From positions 8,621,807-8,685,806 of the forward strand of contig NC_085052.1 in NCBI RefSeq assembly GCF_963662255.1: a stretch of DNA of 64,000 bases. The letters run 5' to 3'. Every line of letters starts with the position of its first letter. Position 1 is the stretch's first letter. Positions 12,785 through 23,217 of this stretch are shown piece after piece. Below the pieces are notes generated by a model. That model was given only the letters and a program-made list of their open reading frames with translations, did no database searches and was not told the origin of the DNA. The translations under genes were made by a program, and so were the position numbers. Source of the DNA: Cinclus cinclus (lineage: Eukaryota; Chordata; Aves; Passeriformes; Cinclidae).

Positions 12785-15224
12785 AATAAAGGGTTGATCT
12801 ATAAAGTGTTTGGCACCTCCAGCTATCAAAAGCCAGCAGAGGCATGACAAAGGCAAGACAGTAAAAGGATGCTCTGCAAGACAAGTCCCTCTCCAAAGGG
12901 GCCTCCCAGACTATCTTGATTGGGAGGGTTTTCTTCACTCTTTGGTCCAAATTTTTATCTCAGATCTTGCGAAGTACCAGTGAATGAGTGGCACAGGTGA
13001 ATGAGATCGCTGAGTAAAGGTGCTCCAGGAGAATTTTAGCAGTTTGCTCATTATTGAAACATGGCCTAAGAGGGTTTTACTGAAAGAGTCATATTTTCTT
13101 CCAGTGTTGGGTAAGTGAAACTCATGACTCTAATCACTACCACAAAAATTCCTGTCGATGTAGCAATTCTGGGTGAACTGCCGGGAGCCACTCTCTAGTA
13201 AACCCAGCAAATTTCATACCAAATTTCCTGTCGCCTCCCTTGTGGTTTCCATGTGTGATTGGGCCCTCAATGCAATAAGGGGTAAGTGCATAGTAGATGG
13301 CTCCAAGGGCTTCAGGCCTTCATGAAAAGTAAGAACTTGCAAATTCGCTTTTCCTAGGGGTGGTAATTTTTGTCCTTTTTTTTTTTTAAATAATTAAATT
13401 TAACACAAAAATGTAACCTTAAGGCAACCTCAGGAAAAAAGTCCTGGAGATAAGACTGGAACCAGCAATATTCTGACCTCCTAGGAGAAACTGGGAAGGT
13501 TGCTGTTGAGGTTTTTGTTTTCCAGAAAGGCCTGCCTTGGAAAAAAAACTTTCCACTGCATCACATCCTGGTCCACATTCCTTGCAGTAATCTTTTAGCT
13601 CAGATGTGTGGAGATGTCTTTGAAAGATGTAAAAGAGGTCGAGAGTCCCCTCAGCGAATTGTGCTGGCTGAGAAACAAAACTTGTGGGCTGGGGTAGGAT
13701 TTGTGTCAGCCTGACCTTCTGCAAGACCAGCTACTCCTCTGAATAAAACCCTCTTGCTGCCTCTGCCAGAATCCTCCTGCCACTCAAGTATCATCTTGCT
13801 GTAACAAATTACTCCTAACCCAGGATTATGGTTCTTTCCAAATCCCTCCTAGAGAGCTGGGAAAAAATGTTCCCTTCCCAGGATTCAGAAGCCCTATCAA
13901 TAATTGCCCTTTTTGCTTCTCTGATGGCTCTAGGTCCTGGGGACAGCAAGACTGCTGCACCCATTTTCCTTCCAAATAAAAGCTGGATGTCTCAATTGTC
14001 TGTCAGAAGAGTAAAATATGAAGAATTTATTTTGGATACCCATGGAAAAGACACCCCATCTGGCCAGAGGGAAAGATGACTCCTGGCTAAGTAGGAAGAA
14101 TTATATTTAGGTGGAGGACTAAGTGAATCATTTGGGATGAAATCAAAATAAAACAAATGAAGTATTCACTAAATCTGTGCTGTCACCTCTTGTTCCTGGG
14201 CAGCCACCCCGTGTATTTATTTTCTGGTTTCCTCCAGTAGCACCAAAACAATGCAATATGCATTTAGGTATTTAGAAGAAGTATTTTTAAAAATATTCTT
14301 AGTTGAATCATCAGCTCCACAAACTCTTCCTCAAGAACACATAAAATGTTGGTTTTTTCTTAAAGAAGATGCAGACAAAAAATATGTTAAAATAAATATG
14401 ACCCAGAATTAACACCATTATGCATTATTTTTCCCCAATTTCAAGGGCACCACCTAATGAAAATAACTCAAATCCCCACAAATTCCAAATAAATCATGGC
14501 ATGACTTTAGAAAGGCTGAGTCTTCAAGTAACTTTAGGTTACACATTAAATGTAAACAACTTTCCTTGAATTGGCAGATTCACCTTGAACAGTCTGCAGA
14601 TTCAAGACGCACAAAATACACTACTAGAAGTTTGGAAGAAATTGGGGGGGGGGGGGCTTTTTGTTTATTCAGAGAGAAAAATTTTCCCCAGTCAAAAAAC
14701 TACACTCCCCAAGCTGAAATGAGTTGAAACAAAAATCAAGCAGCAAAAGGAAATAACACAAAATAATTGTTTCAGTTTTAACAAATTGGGGGGGGGAAAT
14801 GGAAAATGTATTCTGAGCAGCAAATTGAAACCATACATTGCTCTATAGGAAAAAAAAAAAAAAATTCTGCTGCACAGGGAAAAATGCAACATGCATGAGC
14901 CCGCATTTTGCCTCTCCAAGTGTGGGTGGAAAAGAAGCAGGAGGGGAAGAAAAAAAAAGTCGGGATTGTTTTTTTTTTAAAAAATCCATGTAGAAACAGT
15001 GGCTCTGTCCCAGGGAGGAGAAGGGCACCAGCAGCTCTGCAATACTCATGTCCCAGAGGGACTGTGCCCCATGCTGCAGATTCTTGTGGTTGTGGCAGAG
15101 GTTTGTTTGGAGAGGTGAGGGTGGCTCTGTCACCATCCGGGTGGCAGCAAGCGCCCAACCCATGGCCCGCAGACACCACACGCTCCCACATCTGCATCTG
15201 TCACACTTTCATGCCACAGCCCCA
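12785..15224. other. Intron segment, nothing named
   Basis: Ordinary intron. It contains a T run near 13376-13387, a G13 run at 14644-14656, another G-rich run near 14788-14796 and an A-rich run near 14850-14864. None of the overlapping open frames around 14780-15230 resembles a known protein; they differ in every frame and include homopolymer-coded Phe/Lys runs. Confidence 0.6.
14644..14656. repeat. G homopolymer (13 G)
   Basis: Uninterrupted run of 13 G on the plus strand. Such runs are polymorphic and error-prone in sequencing. Confidence 0.9.
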
Positions 15225-15620
15225 AAGCTGAAACAAAGGAGTCATCAGAGCAGCCCTGAGCATATAAATCTGCAAATAGCTGAAAATGTTGCTCTTGTTG
15301 CTAAATATAGTGTAGGCATTTTGAACTGGCTGGCCCGCAAGGCAACTTTTGTATTTATTTATTTAAAGGACCATGGCTTGGAAACACTGAGTGCTTTTTA
15401 AGCCCGTTCATGTATATATGTTTGCTCTCTCTCAATATTAATACGCAAAAGAAAGAAAAATAAAATAACTTAGCAGGTACTAGAAAAACAACTTCCATAT
15501 AAAGGAGCCAGAGAGCTGAGCAGAAAGATGTATTTGACTTTGCAGTGGGAGTAAAATCTCCTCCGAGGATGATAAATCAGGTTCGTAGAGAATTAAATAC
15601 AGAATAGCTTCAACTGTGCA
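15225..15620. promoter_or_regulatory. Candidate intronic enhancer with TCF and MEF2 words
   Basis: Non-repetitive stretch containing AACAAAG (a TCF/LEF core word) at about 15232-15238 and CTAAATATAG at 15301-15310, which fits the MEF2 consensus YTAWWWWTAR exactly. It also holds AT-rich homeodomain-type words (TATTTATTTATTTAAA, GATAAATC, AGAATTAAATAC) next to retained CpGs (CCCGCAAGG, CTCCGAGG, TTCGTAG). Such words arise by chance, so regulatory function is inference and needs cross-species alignment. Confidence 0.3.
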
Positions 15621-15639
15621 CCCTGATAGAGTTAGCAAA

Positions 15640-16190
15640 TGCTCTGCTCCCTGTGGGAGCTCTCCCCAGGATCATCACATCCCTGCTCCGCCGTGGGAAG
15701 GGAGGGATGGGATGGCAGGGACAGGGGAGGGGAGGCAGAGCCCTGGGCTGGGGAGCGCCTGCAAAGCCCCACGCACCACGGCAAGGGGGATGCACAGCTA
15801 CTCACCCTCCCAAACACGGCACGGGGTGCCCTTTGCTAATCAGTCCTGGGAGCTGGGCACCAGCTCGCTCTGTGCCTTTGCTGGAGGGTGAGAGCAGCGA
15901 ACCTGTGCAGGAGGAAAGAGCAGAATTCCCCGGGAAGGGCTCTGGGATGGCAGCCCAGCCCCAAACCACACGGGAGTCTCACCTATGGGATGCTCTATGG
16001 GATGCTCTCTGAAAGCCAAGGGCACAACCCTGGACATGGAGCAGCAGCTCAGACACCAAGGGTGATCCCCACAGAAGCTCAGGACAAGGATGGGGGAGCA
16101 CACGGATCCCTCCTGGCTCCATGGGGAGAACCACAGTCAAACCGGCGGCACCAGAGGATTCCCATGCCTGAGCCAAGTGCCCTGGACCCA
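15640..16190. promoter_or_regulatory. GC-rich patch in an AT-rich intron
   Basis: Local composition shifts to GC-rich with several CpGs (CTCCGCCGTGGG, GAGCGCC, CACGCACCACGG, CCCCGGG, ACCGGCGGCACC). CpG density appears too low and scattered for a strong CpG island. Directly adjacent to the candidate enhancer at 15225-15620. It could be an internal promoter or enhancer, or simply a GC-rich avian intron patch. Overlapping open frames in most reading frames are a by-product of high GC. Confidence 0.25.
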
Positions 16191-16649
16191 CAAGTGCCAA
16201 ATGAATATTTCAGGTTTTAGCCTTACCTGCAACTGATAAAAAAAACCCAAAAAACAGTAGCTATTCGAGGTTTGTTACAGCTGCACAGCTGTCTTAAGAA
16301 AAAATAAGGGGAAAAAAAAAAAGCTTTTCCTTAGCAGGGCAGGGGGTGGAAGGGGCTGCATCGACAGCTCCAGTAGCCAGAGGCACTTTGCAAGGAGGAA
16401 AGTAGAACTCACGATGTGGGCAGGCCTCGGGTTTCTGAGCCTCAGGGCACATCCAAGAGACACAGCGTATTTACTGAACAGCCGGGAAAGCAAAGGCTCC
16501 AGCCTTACAACATGCTATAGTCTTATTGTGGACGCTTATATTTTATAAGTATTTGAGGTTGAGGAGAGCAGGGTGGGGAGGGACACAAGAAGCCACTTTA
16601 GTTGCCTGGTGGGGTTCTGAGAGGTGGGTTTGTTTTTTAAAAATGAGGT

Positions 16650-16770
16650 AGGATGACTCCAAATGTGGATAATTATAAATGAAGCGACTAGGATCAATGA
16701 GCCCCCTTTCATAGCAATCGCTTATTTATTTATTTTAAAAATCATGACACAGCATTTCTGTTCTATTTCC
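16650..16770. promoter_or_regulatory. Candidate conserved non-coding element
   Basis: Contains GATAATTATAAATGAAGCG, GACTAGGATCAATGAG and a TTATTTATTTATTTTA run close to an isolated CpG (AATCGC). The dense homeodomain-like words with no repeat signature suggest conserved regulatory DNA; judged by eye only. Confidence 0.2.
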
Positions 16771-17280
16771 AAGTCAAATTTATCCTAGGTGGAATCAGAG
16801 GAAGAAAAACAAGGTTCCTAAACAGATTTTTTGAGAGCATTAATAGACCTGAGAGCATCTGCACAAGACAGTAAGTTGAAGTCAGCGTTTCTGCATGCTG
16901 CACATCCAACCCCATAACCTCAGGAGGGAACTTTCATCTCCACAGACCTGCACACGAAAGGTCATTACAGTGCACCCTGCTCCCACTAAGGAGCTTACCT
17001 CTCACACGTAACATCAGGCTTATTAAGCAACGTGCGGATGATACAATAGCTGCTAATCTACTGAAAATTATTATTCCTTTCCTCCTGCCCCCAAGCAGCA
17101 CAGGGATTTGCAACATGCTGGTCTGTAGGATATTACCTGAAGGACAGAGGGAATTCAAACTGCCCTGCCCTCCCCATTCCCTGGGTGATCCCTCCCAGTG
17201 ATTTCCAGTGAGGATGTACCCAAGTATTGCAGAAAAATTCCTTTGACTTTGTACGGATTTAATCAGCATAAAAAGTTGCA

Positions 17281-17388
17281 TTTATAAAGGAAAAGAGAAA
17301 AAGAGAAAAAAAGAGAAAAAAACTAAGGAGAAAGAATTATTTCTCGAGCAAGCAGGAGAACAAGGAAAAAAAAAAAAAAAAAAAAAAA
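17281..17388. repeat. Purine-rich tract ending in a 23-A run
   Basis: GAAAAAGAGAAAAA-type repeats followed, after a short mixed spacer, by an uninterrupted A run at 17366-17388. In the TCF7L2 pre-mRNA this becomes a long U/C-rich stretch. Confidence 0.85.
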
Positions 17389-17394
17389 GAAGGA

Positions 17395-17660
17395 GCTCAA
17401 TGCAATCATCCACGACCTCTTTCATTGGTCCAGGAAAAGATTGGCAGCTCCTGCAAGACCTGCTTCAGGCTGTCATTCTGTGGAGCTGGATGTTTTGCCA
17501 TCGCTTCTGAATGATAATTGGCTCTGAAATTAACACGCCTCAGTGTCCCTGCAGAAAGAGCCCTGTGGTCTCATCCACTGGGGTCATTACCCGCCAGAGC
17601 ATTCCACATTTCCTCGAGAGGGCACGAATGGCCTGAACTCCCACACACTTCAGAGCAGTT
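17395..17660. promoter_or_regulatory. Candidate conserved non-coding element
   Basis: Unique sequence with two inverted CCAAT words (CATTGGTCC near 17424, AATTGGC near 17516), scattered CpGs (CACGACC, ATCGC, ACACGCC, CCCGCC, CTCGAG, CACGAATGG) and homeodomain-type words (GATAATTGG, AATTAACACG). The pattern is enhancer-like. No test beyond reading was possible. Confidence 0.25.
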
Positions 17661-18045
17661 AATTCACTCAACAGGGCAAAGTATTCAGGTCAGGATTTTT
17701 CCAAGAAGCCATAAGGACCTGGGTGCCTGTTTGGCTTTGCTCCTCTGTGAATCCCATCCCTTGCACTGGTGAGTTATTTAAGACCCACATTGAAGCTCTG
17801 TTCAAGGGGTCAAAAATTTGCAAATAATATGTGACTAATACTTCTTCATTTTAGAAGTGAATTTATAGAACTTTGAGCCATATCAGAAAGTGCTTTTATT
17901 CTCAAAGTAATTTTAAATCTCCCCTCTCAGTTTATTAAGGCCATTAACTCTTCTCCTCATCTGAGTCCCTTATTTTGTTCCAGGGTGAAGAATACTCTGT
18001 CTGAGGACTGACGGTACCCATGATGCATCTCTGTCATATAACTTG

Positions 18046-18068
18046 TGTTTGAAAAAAAAAAAAAAAAA
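18046..18068. repeat. A-rich run
   Basis: An A run following TTTG and ending in CAAAAAACAG; a simple homopolymer-like repeat with no recognisable SINE or processed gene before it. Confidence 0.75.
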
Positions 18069-18597
18069 CAAAAAACAGTCCTTTGGTTTTACTTTACTAT
18101 AGAGTTAACACTCACAATCATTGCACATATATACACACCAAAATACACAGCAGACAAACCCATACTCTTATCAGTCCTGCATAACAATGTTTTAAACTTA
18201 CAAATACAATACATCAGGCCAATTCATCCATAAGTGTCAAGAACCTCGAGGAAGTTACTGGAGTTTTCAGTCTTTTGTCCCTTAGAAACTCTGATTACAA
18301 TATGATCACCACCAAGGCCAAATTAGCAACTATTTGTGACTATCTTGTGCTGTACCTCATACCTCAAGCCATGCAAAATCATACAAAATTCCCTAGCTTA
18401 TTATAGTGCAGAAGGGAAAAAAAAAAATCAAAGCAACCTCCCCAGACACACAGAGGATAGAGAAGATGGCAATGGATAAATGGATGGTGCAGTCATTCAC
18501 CCACACACATCAGAAGCATTACAAACAGAAGTGAATTTTAAAAAATCTGGGGAAGTCCATACTACCAACTGTATGCTTAGGCAGGGAATGGTAAGAA

Positions 18598-18617
18598 TTT
18601 TTTTTTTTTTTTTTTTT
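18598..18617. repeat. T homopolymer (20 T)
   Basis: Uninterrupted run of 20 T on the plus strand. No retrogene or SINE body is recognisable on the side that a tail would imply. Confidence 0.9.
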
Positions 18618-18849
18618 ACTAAAACAAGGGGGAAGGTAATTGTTTGCCATCAGACCTCAGCTAAAACATTCTGAAAATGGAGAAAACCCAGAAATGACAA
18701 AGCAAGGCAGGACAAGGCTGCAAGGGTGTGGAAGAAGCCACTGCCAGTGTTGGTACTAAGTAGCAGCTCTCCAGCCAGAGAGCCCACTGCTTTCCCCATG
18801 CAGGAGAAATTTAAAAAGAGACAGAAAAAAAAACCACCTAACTAAATAA

Positions 18850-19080
18850 AATGGCAATCCTGCCCTTCAGTAGGGCCTAGACTAATTGTGAATGCAAATG
18901 AAGCCCTTCTGCAGCACCAGGGTCCATTTCCAGGGAAATGTGTGCACCCGCCTCTGTTTACTCCGGCTCCAGCAATGCAGCACAACCTTCAGTCAAGCTA
19001 TTAACTTGAACGTTGAACTTCACAGCACTGGCTGTCTTTCTCAGCCATTCTTTTGATGTTACCTCCAAAGCAAAAGATCA
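18850..19080. promoter_or_regulatory. Candidate element with a perfect octamer
   Basis: A perfect POU octamer ATGCAAAT at 18892-18899 follows a homeodomain-like CTAATTGTG. The surrounding sequence is non-repetitive and keeps some CpGs (CACCCGCC, CTCCGGC, AACGTTG). A single octamer is weak evidence; the flanking composition is what makes it worth an alignment. Confidence 0.22.
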
Positions 19081-19199
19081 AAGACTTTGAGTGTGGTGAG
19101 GGGAAGTCCCAGGCTCTTAGCCTACCAGCCTGTGATATATGTTAAAATCCTGGCCAAAAGAGAGAGCGAAGGGAAAAAGAAAGGAAAAGCTAGCGAAGA

Positions 19200-19860
19200 A
19201 AGCGTTCTGGCAGAGCGGTGACACAAGGAAGCAGCACAGCAAAATCCACACATAACATCTGCCCGGGCTCATAACTCCAGAAAGGGGGCTTGCTTCTCTG
19301 CACCCACGCTTTCTGGCAGTGCTGGGTTGCTCCCCAAAATCTGCAGCCCCCACCACCCCTCTGCCACACCTCGCCGCGCCGCCCCAGACTCGTGCCGGCA
19401 GCACACTCCCAGGCACAGGAGCATCCCTGGCTGGTACGTGGTGCCAGCCCAGGAGCTCAGCAGGACAGGGAGAGGCAGCACAGGATCAGGGCTCTGCGAG
19501 ACATTGAATTTCCACGTCCGCCACAGGCTCCCAGGCCATCCTGAATGAGTCACACAAAAATAAACCCTTCGCCTCAGCCTTCCTGCTTGTAAAACTGCGG
19601 ATAATATTGCCCTGCCAGGATAACAGCCTATTCTTCCTTGTGGGGCCCCGGCAGGCAGCGGTGCTAAAGGCCACGCTGCTATCTGCAGGGTCCAAGTCCA
19701 CACACCCCCTCACGTGTCACCACACCCCAGGTGGCAGGAGGAACCCACAGCCAACAGGGACAGGCAGCTCCCCCACCCCAAAGAAGGGGTGGCAGCAAGG
19801 CGGCTTCCACCACCGCTCACCACCATCACACTGGAGCAGACCTGGATGACCCGGTCCTGC
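19200..19860. promoter_or_regulatory. GC-rich, CpG-containing patch
   Basis: The most CpG-rich block in the window, with CTCGCCGCGCCGCCCC, CTCGTGCCGGC, CCACGTCCGCC and CCCCGGC within about 650 bp. The rest of the intron is CpG-poor. It could be an internal promoter, an enhancer, or chance GC enrichment; overlapping open frames of 60-144 codons in most frames are expected from the composition. No exon or known protein is recognised. Confidence 0.28.
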
Positions 19861-19904
19861 AGGAAAACGTCTAGAAAGTAAACGTTTCCCCCATCTCTCA
19901 GCCT

Positions 19905-20090
19905 GTTTTTGTTTGTTGGGGGTTTGGGGGTTTTCTTATGGGGTTTTTGTATTATTTTTATTTTAGCCACGTGTTTAGAATAGCACAGGAAGGGAAGGAT
20001 CTTTTTTTTTCCATATATTTTTTTCTTAATTTTAAGATTCTGTCCAATTATTTTTCCCTTCCTGAGCCTTTTTTTTGGGTTTATTTATAT
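19905..20090. repeat. T/G-rich low-complexity tract with G runs
   Basis: Blocks of GGGGG and GGGG separated by T runs near 19916-19946, then T-rich sequence to 20090. The G blocks on the plus strand could in principle fold as a quadruplex. Confidence 0.6.
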
Positions 20091-20507
20091 TCCCATAATA
20101 CACTACAGCATACCAGATTTAGACGGTGACACTTGGTTGACACGGTCAAAAGTGGATCCAGTGCAGCCTGTCTGCCAAACCAAGCCCCTCATCCATCAGC
20201 CGAAGTCCTTTTACCGCAGGGTCATGAAGGAATCACGGACTGTTTGTCATTCCTTTCTACCAATGTCCCTCCTAACTCTAGAAACCAAAACCCTCTTATG
20301 CTTGTCAGCTCCTCCTCTTCCCCACCCCCATGAATTCAGCTCTTGGCATTCACCAGCATAAAAAGCCATGGGATTCAAAACAGAAATTCTTCAAAACAGA
20401 ATTCATGGCATTAAGCAGTAAGTAGGATATTCTGATTTTATTGTACTTTACTTACTCCTACTTAGCACTAATCCTCACTCCCTAGACAGAGGCTCGCTCT
20501 CGCTGTC

Positions 20508-20561
20508 AGCGAAGTCGATAGGAATTTGGCTATTGACTTCAATAGAAGTGGGATCAGTTCC
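20508..20561 (+). repeat. Ancient amniote repeat fragment (partly palindromic)
   Basis: Holds AGCGAAGTCGATAGG, then TTTGGC, then TATTGACTTCAATAGAAG and GGGATCAG. The two halves TGAAGTCAATGGG and CCATTGACTTCA of a well-known amniote repeat, usually ending GGAGCAGGATCAGGCC, are both visible in mutated form. Such copies are abundant in turtles and crocodilians and sparse in birds. I do not assign a family name. Divergence suggests great age. Confidence 0.6.
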
Positions 20562-21844
20562 TCACATCTGTTGCACAAGGCAAGCAATATGCACAGCAAA
20601 AAAGAAAAATAGGTGGGGAGAGAAAAATAAAGTGGGGGAAAAAAGAGAGAAAATCCTCCACGTTGAATTGTGAAATGATAAATGAACAGAAATCAGGACT
20701 GCACGTAACAGCTGCAGAGGACATCCAAATCTGCAAAATTCCTAGACCAATTCCTGCTTTCATAAAAAGGCAATCCAAACAATTTGGGGGGAACCCCAAA
20801 ACACAACAAAAAAAATTACCCTCCAGTCACAGTTTCTAATGCACCAGCTGGTCTGCCCAGTACAGAGTTTTCACGCCGAGGAATCCCTCAGCTCCCTTCC
20901 CAACCCTCTGCTCCCCAGAGGTTTGGAGCACATGGAGAGAGGAACAGGCAGGCAAACATGAGGAGACAGCAGGATCCCAGCCTGCAGAAGATGGAGCCGA
21001 CGGAGCAGTGTGAGAAGTCAAGTACTAGTTGCTGCTCCACAGCATGAGCAGGATCCAAAATAAACAAGACCTAGATCTGGAACGTGATCCTGCCCTGCGT
21101 CACAGCCCTGCGATAATGCACCAGGAGTCAGGATTTCTTGGCATCAACCACGCTGTCAGCAATAAACAAGCCAGTTCTCTAGAGCTACAAGGGACGCAAA
21201 GAGAGTCAGGGAGGGAAGGAAAGGTGGTGGTGGGGGAAGAAAGATAAATGAAAAAGAATTATGGGTGTATGACCCAAAAAAATGTATAATATGAGTGCCC
21301 AAAGATGGAACTTACAAAACTGACATGGGAAGAAAGAAAAGGAGATACAGAAACAAATTTTATACACCTCCTACCTCAAAGATGCTGTTCAAGAATTCAG
21401 CATCTTGGCCAAATAATTTCTCTTTGTGACAAATTAAGGGCAGCGGTGGTATCTTAAAATAGGACAGCCCCAAGATTCAAATTCTGCACCTAAATCTCCT
21501 TAATATAACTCAGAATTTCAAAGTCCTCTTTAAAAAAATACTAAAAACAAGTAAATATATAACAATCTAGCTGAGTCTCCAAAATTCCTGAAGTTTGTTT
21601 GCTTGCTATGCTCCATGGCAATCAGAACAGCTACTCTCCCTCTCTATTTATATTCCATTTCAAGTTGTGGTTCTTACTACATGCAGCACGTTCACCATGC
21701 CAGAAAAATCACTTAGCTTGGAAAAAGCCAGAAAGAGAGTGATGAAACTGGGAAGACAAAGAAGGCAGGGATAATATTTTGCTAAAAAAAGTACGGATGG
21801 CATTTGCGCTCAGACAGGGGCTAAGGTAGTGCCTCTAAGTCTCC

Positions 21845-21933
21845 GATCCACCCAAGCACGTAAGCACCTGCTTAACTTTTAAGCTGGAGCAGCCCTGAAG
21901 TGTATTTCAAGGTGCTCCAAGGCATGGTGGATC
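21845..21933. repeat. Ancient palindromic MITE-like element
   Basis: Begins GATCCACCCAAGCACGTAAG, continues GCACCTGCTTAACTTTTAAG and ends GCATGGTGGATC, so the outer eight bases (GATCCACC) form a perfect terminal inverted repeat. The AAGCAC-GTAAGCACCTGCTTAACTTT motif matches a palindromic repeat common in reptile and bird genomes with the theme GCACATGCTTAACTTTAAGC and a TTGAAGTCAATGG centre. Here the centre is decayed (CCCTGAAGTGTATTTCAAGG). At 89 bp with no coding capacity it is a non-autonomous DNA-transposon-like relic. The family name is not assigned. Confidence 0.65.
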
Positions 21934-23180
21934 AGTGTGAGTGGTGCTGGCTGAGTAGCTAACATTTACTGACTACACATATGGCAGAAGAGGCTTAAAG
22001 CTGCACAGCAAGTGGCTTTCAAAACCATCAGTCCTGCAAAGAAAAATCAATACAATTTGCTTCTAACTACCCAGTGTTCAAGTCAGGTTTTATACTGCTG
22101 ACCCACCTTCTTGCTCTCCCATCCTGCCTGATCCAAAATTCCCTGGGATGCTCATGTATTGGCACTGAGGGAAACCCTAGGTCAGGGCTGAGGGATGTGA
22201 TGAGAACCAGAGGAGAGTGTCACATACCACTCACTCTAGCATGCTGTAAAAAGTCACCCCCTGCAACACAGAAATTCTCACAGAATTAAATCCCTTATAA
22301 TCCCATTTAGCAGAAACAAGGTAGAGCAGTATGATGGTGCTTAAGATATTTTAGTCTTTAAGAAAGTACATTTTGTTTAAAATGGGAAAAAGAAAAATAA
22401 AAGGCCAGTCTTCTCTTAAAAAAACTTGAATGGAAGACATTTTAAACCAGAGTTTTATACTCCTCTGTGAAGGCACTTTTTGTTTGCTGGGTTTTTTTAA
22501 AGAAGTTATGAGGAAAGGAATAAACCATTCAATATTTTCACTCTTTCCAAATGTGATTATTTTTATACTGGCCCATATATGTGCTACCTAGTTCATATGT
22601 ACAAATAAATGTACCGAGCTAATATTAAAGCAGCAACCAACTGCAGTGAGACTTAGAAGCATTTGCTACAAGACTATACAAATACAAGCAAAACAAAACG
22701 TATGCTGCTTCCTAAATTAAGAGCTGCTAATTGTGTTTACAACTTATTTCCCACTGGGAAATGCTATCTGTGGTCCAGCAGAACACCTTCCCCTCTCTCC
22801 CAGAGTAAATGACCTACCAACTAAGTACCGGCTTTATACTCAAGTTGGTCAAGTAGGTTTTTGCTTAACCCACAGGCATTTTTCATATTTCAAAGTTTCT
22901 ATTAACTCCCTACTGATGTACCCTAAAAGAAGTTTTTAAGGGCTTGGAAGCACATAAATAAAATAGACTTTCCTGGACCAGCACAGATGAATTGAAAGTC
23001 TTTCACCTGCAGTGGTGGTGATAAAAATTTTAGATGTAGCTGCACACATGGCCCCTCCATAGACTTCAGATAGCCGTGATTTCCAGCCATTCAGCAATCT
23101 CCTGGCCACTGAGCTGCCTCAGTTATGAGACAAGCATCAGGACAGGACCTGGGGTTTGGGTTGGGTGTTTTGGGACTTGG

Positions 23181-23188
<8 letters not shown>

Positions 23189-23217
<29 letters not shown>
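23189..23217. repeat. T homopolymer (29 T)
   Basis: Uninterrupted T run preceded by TTTTCTTC; in the host transcript it is a poly(A) stretch of 29. No retroposed gene or SINE body is recognisable next to it. Confidence 0.9.

Noticed and set aside
12519..12950. 143-codon open frame on the minus strand as an independent gene
   Set aside because: Its recognisable part is only the CR1 ORF2 tail; the rest is flanking intron. Entered as a CR1 fragment instead.
23189..23217. T29 run as the tail of a retroposed gene or SINE
   Set aside because: No retrogene or SINE body is recognisable on either side, and no target-site duplication is evident.
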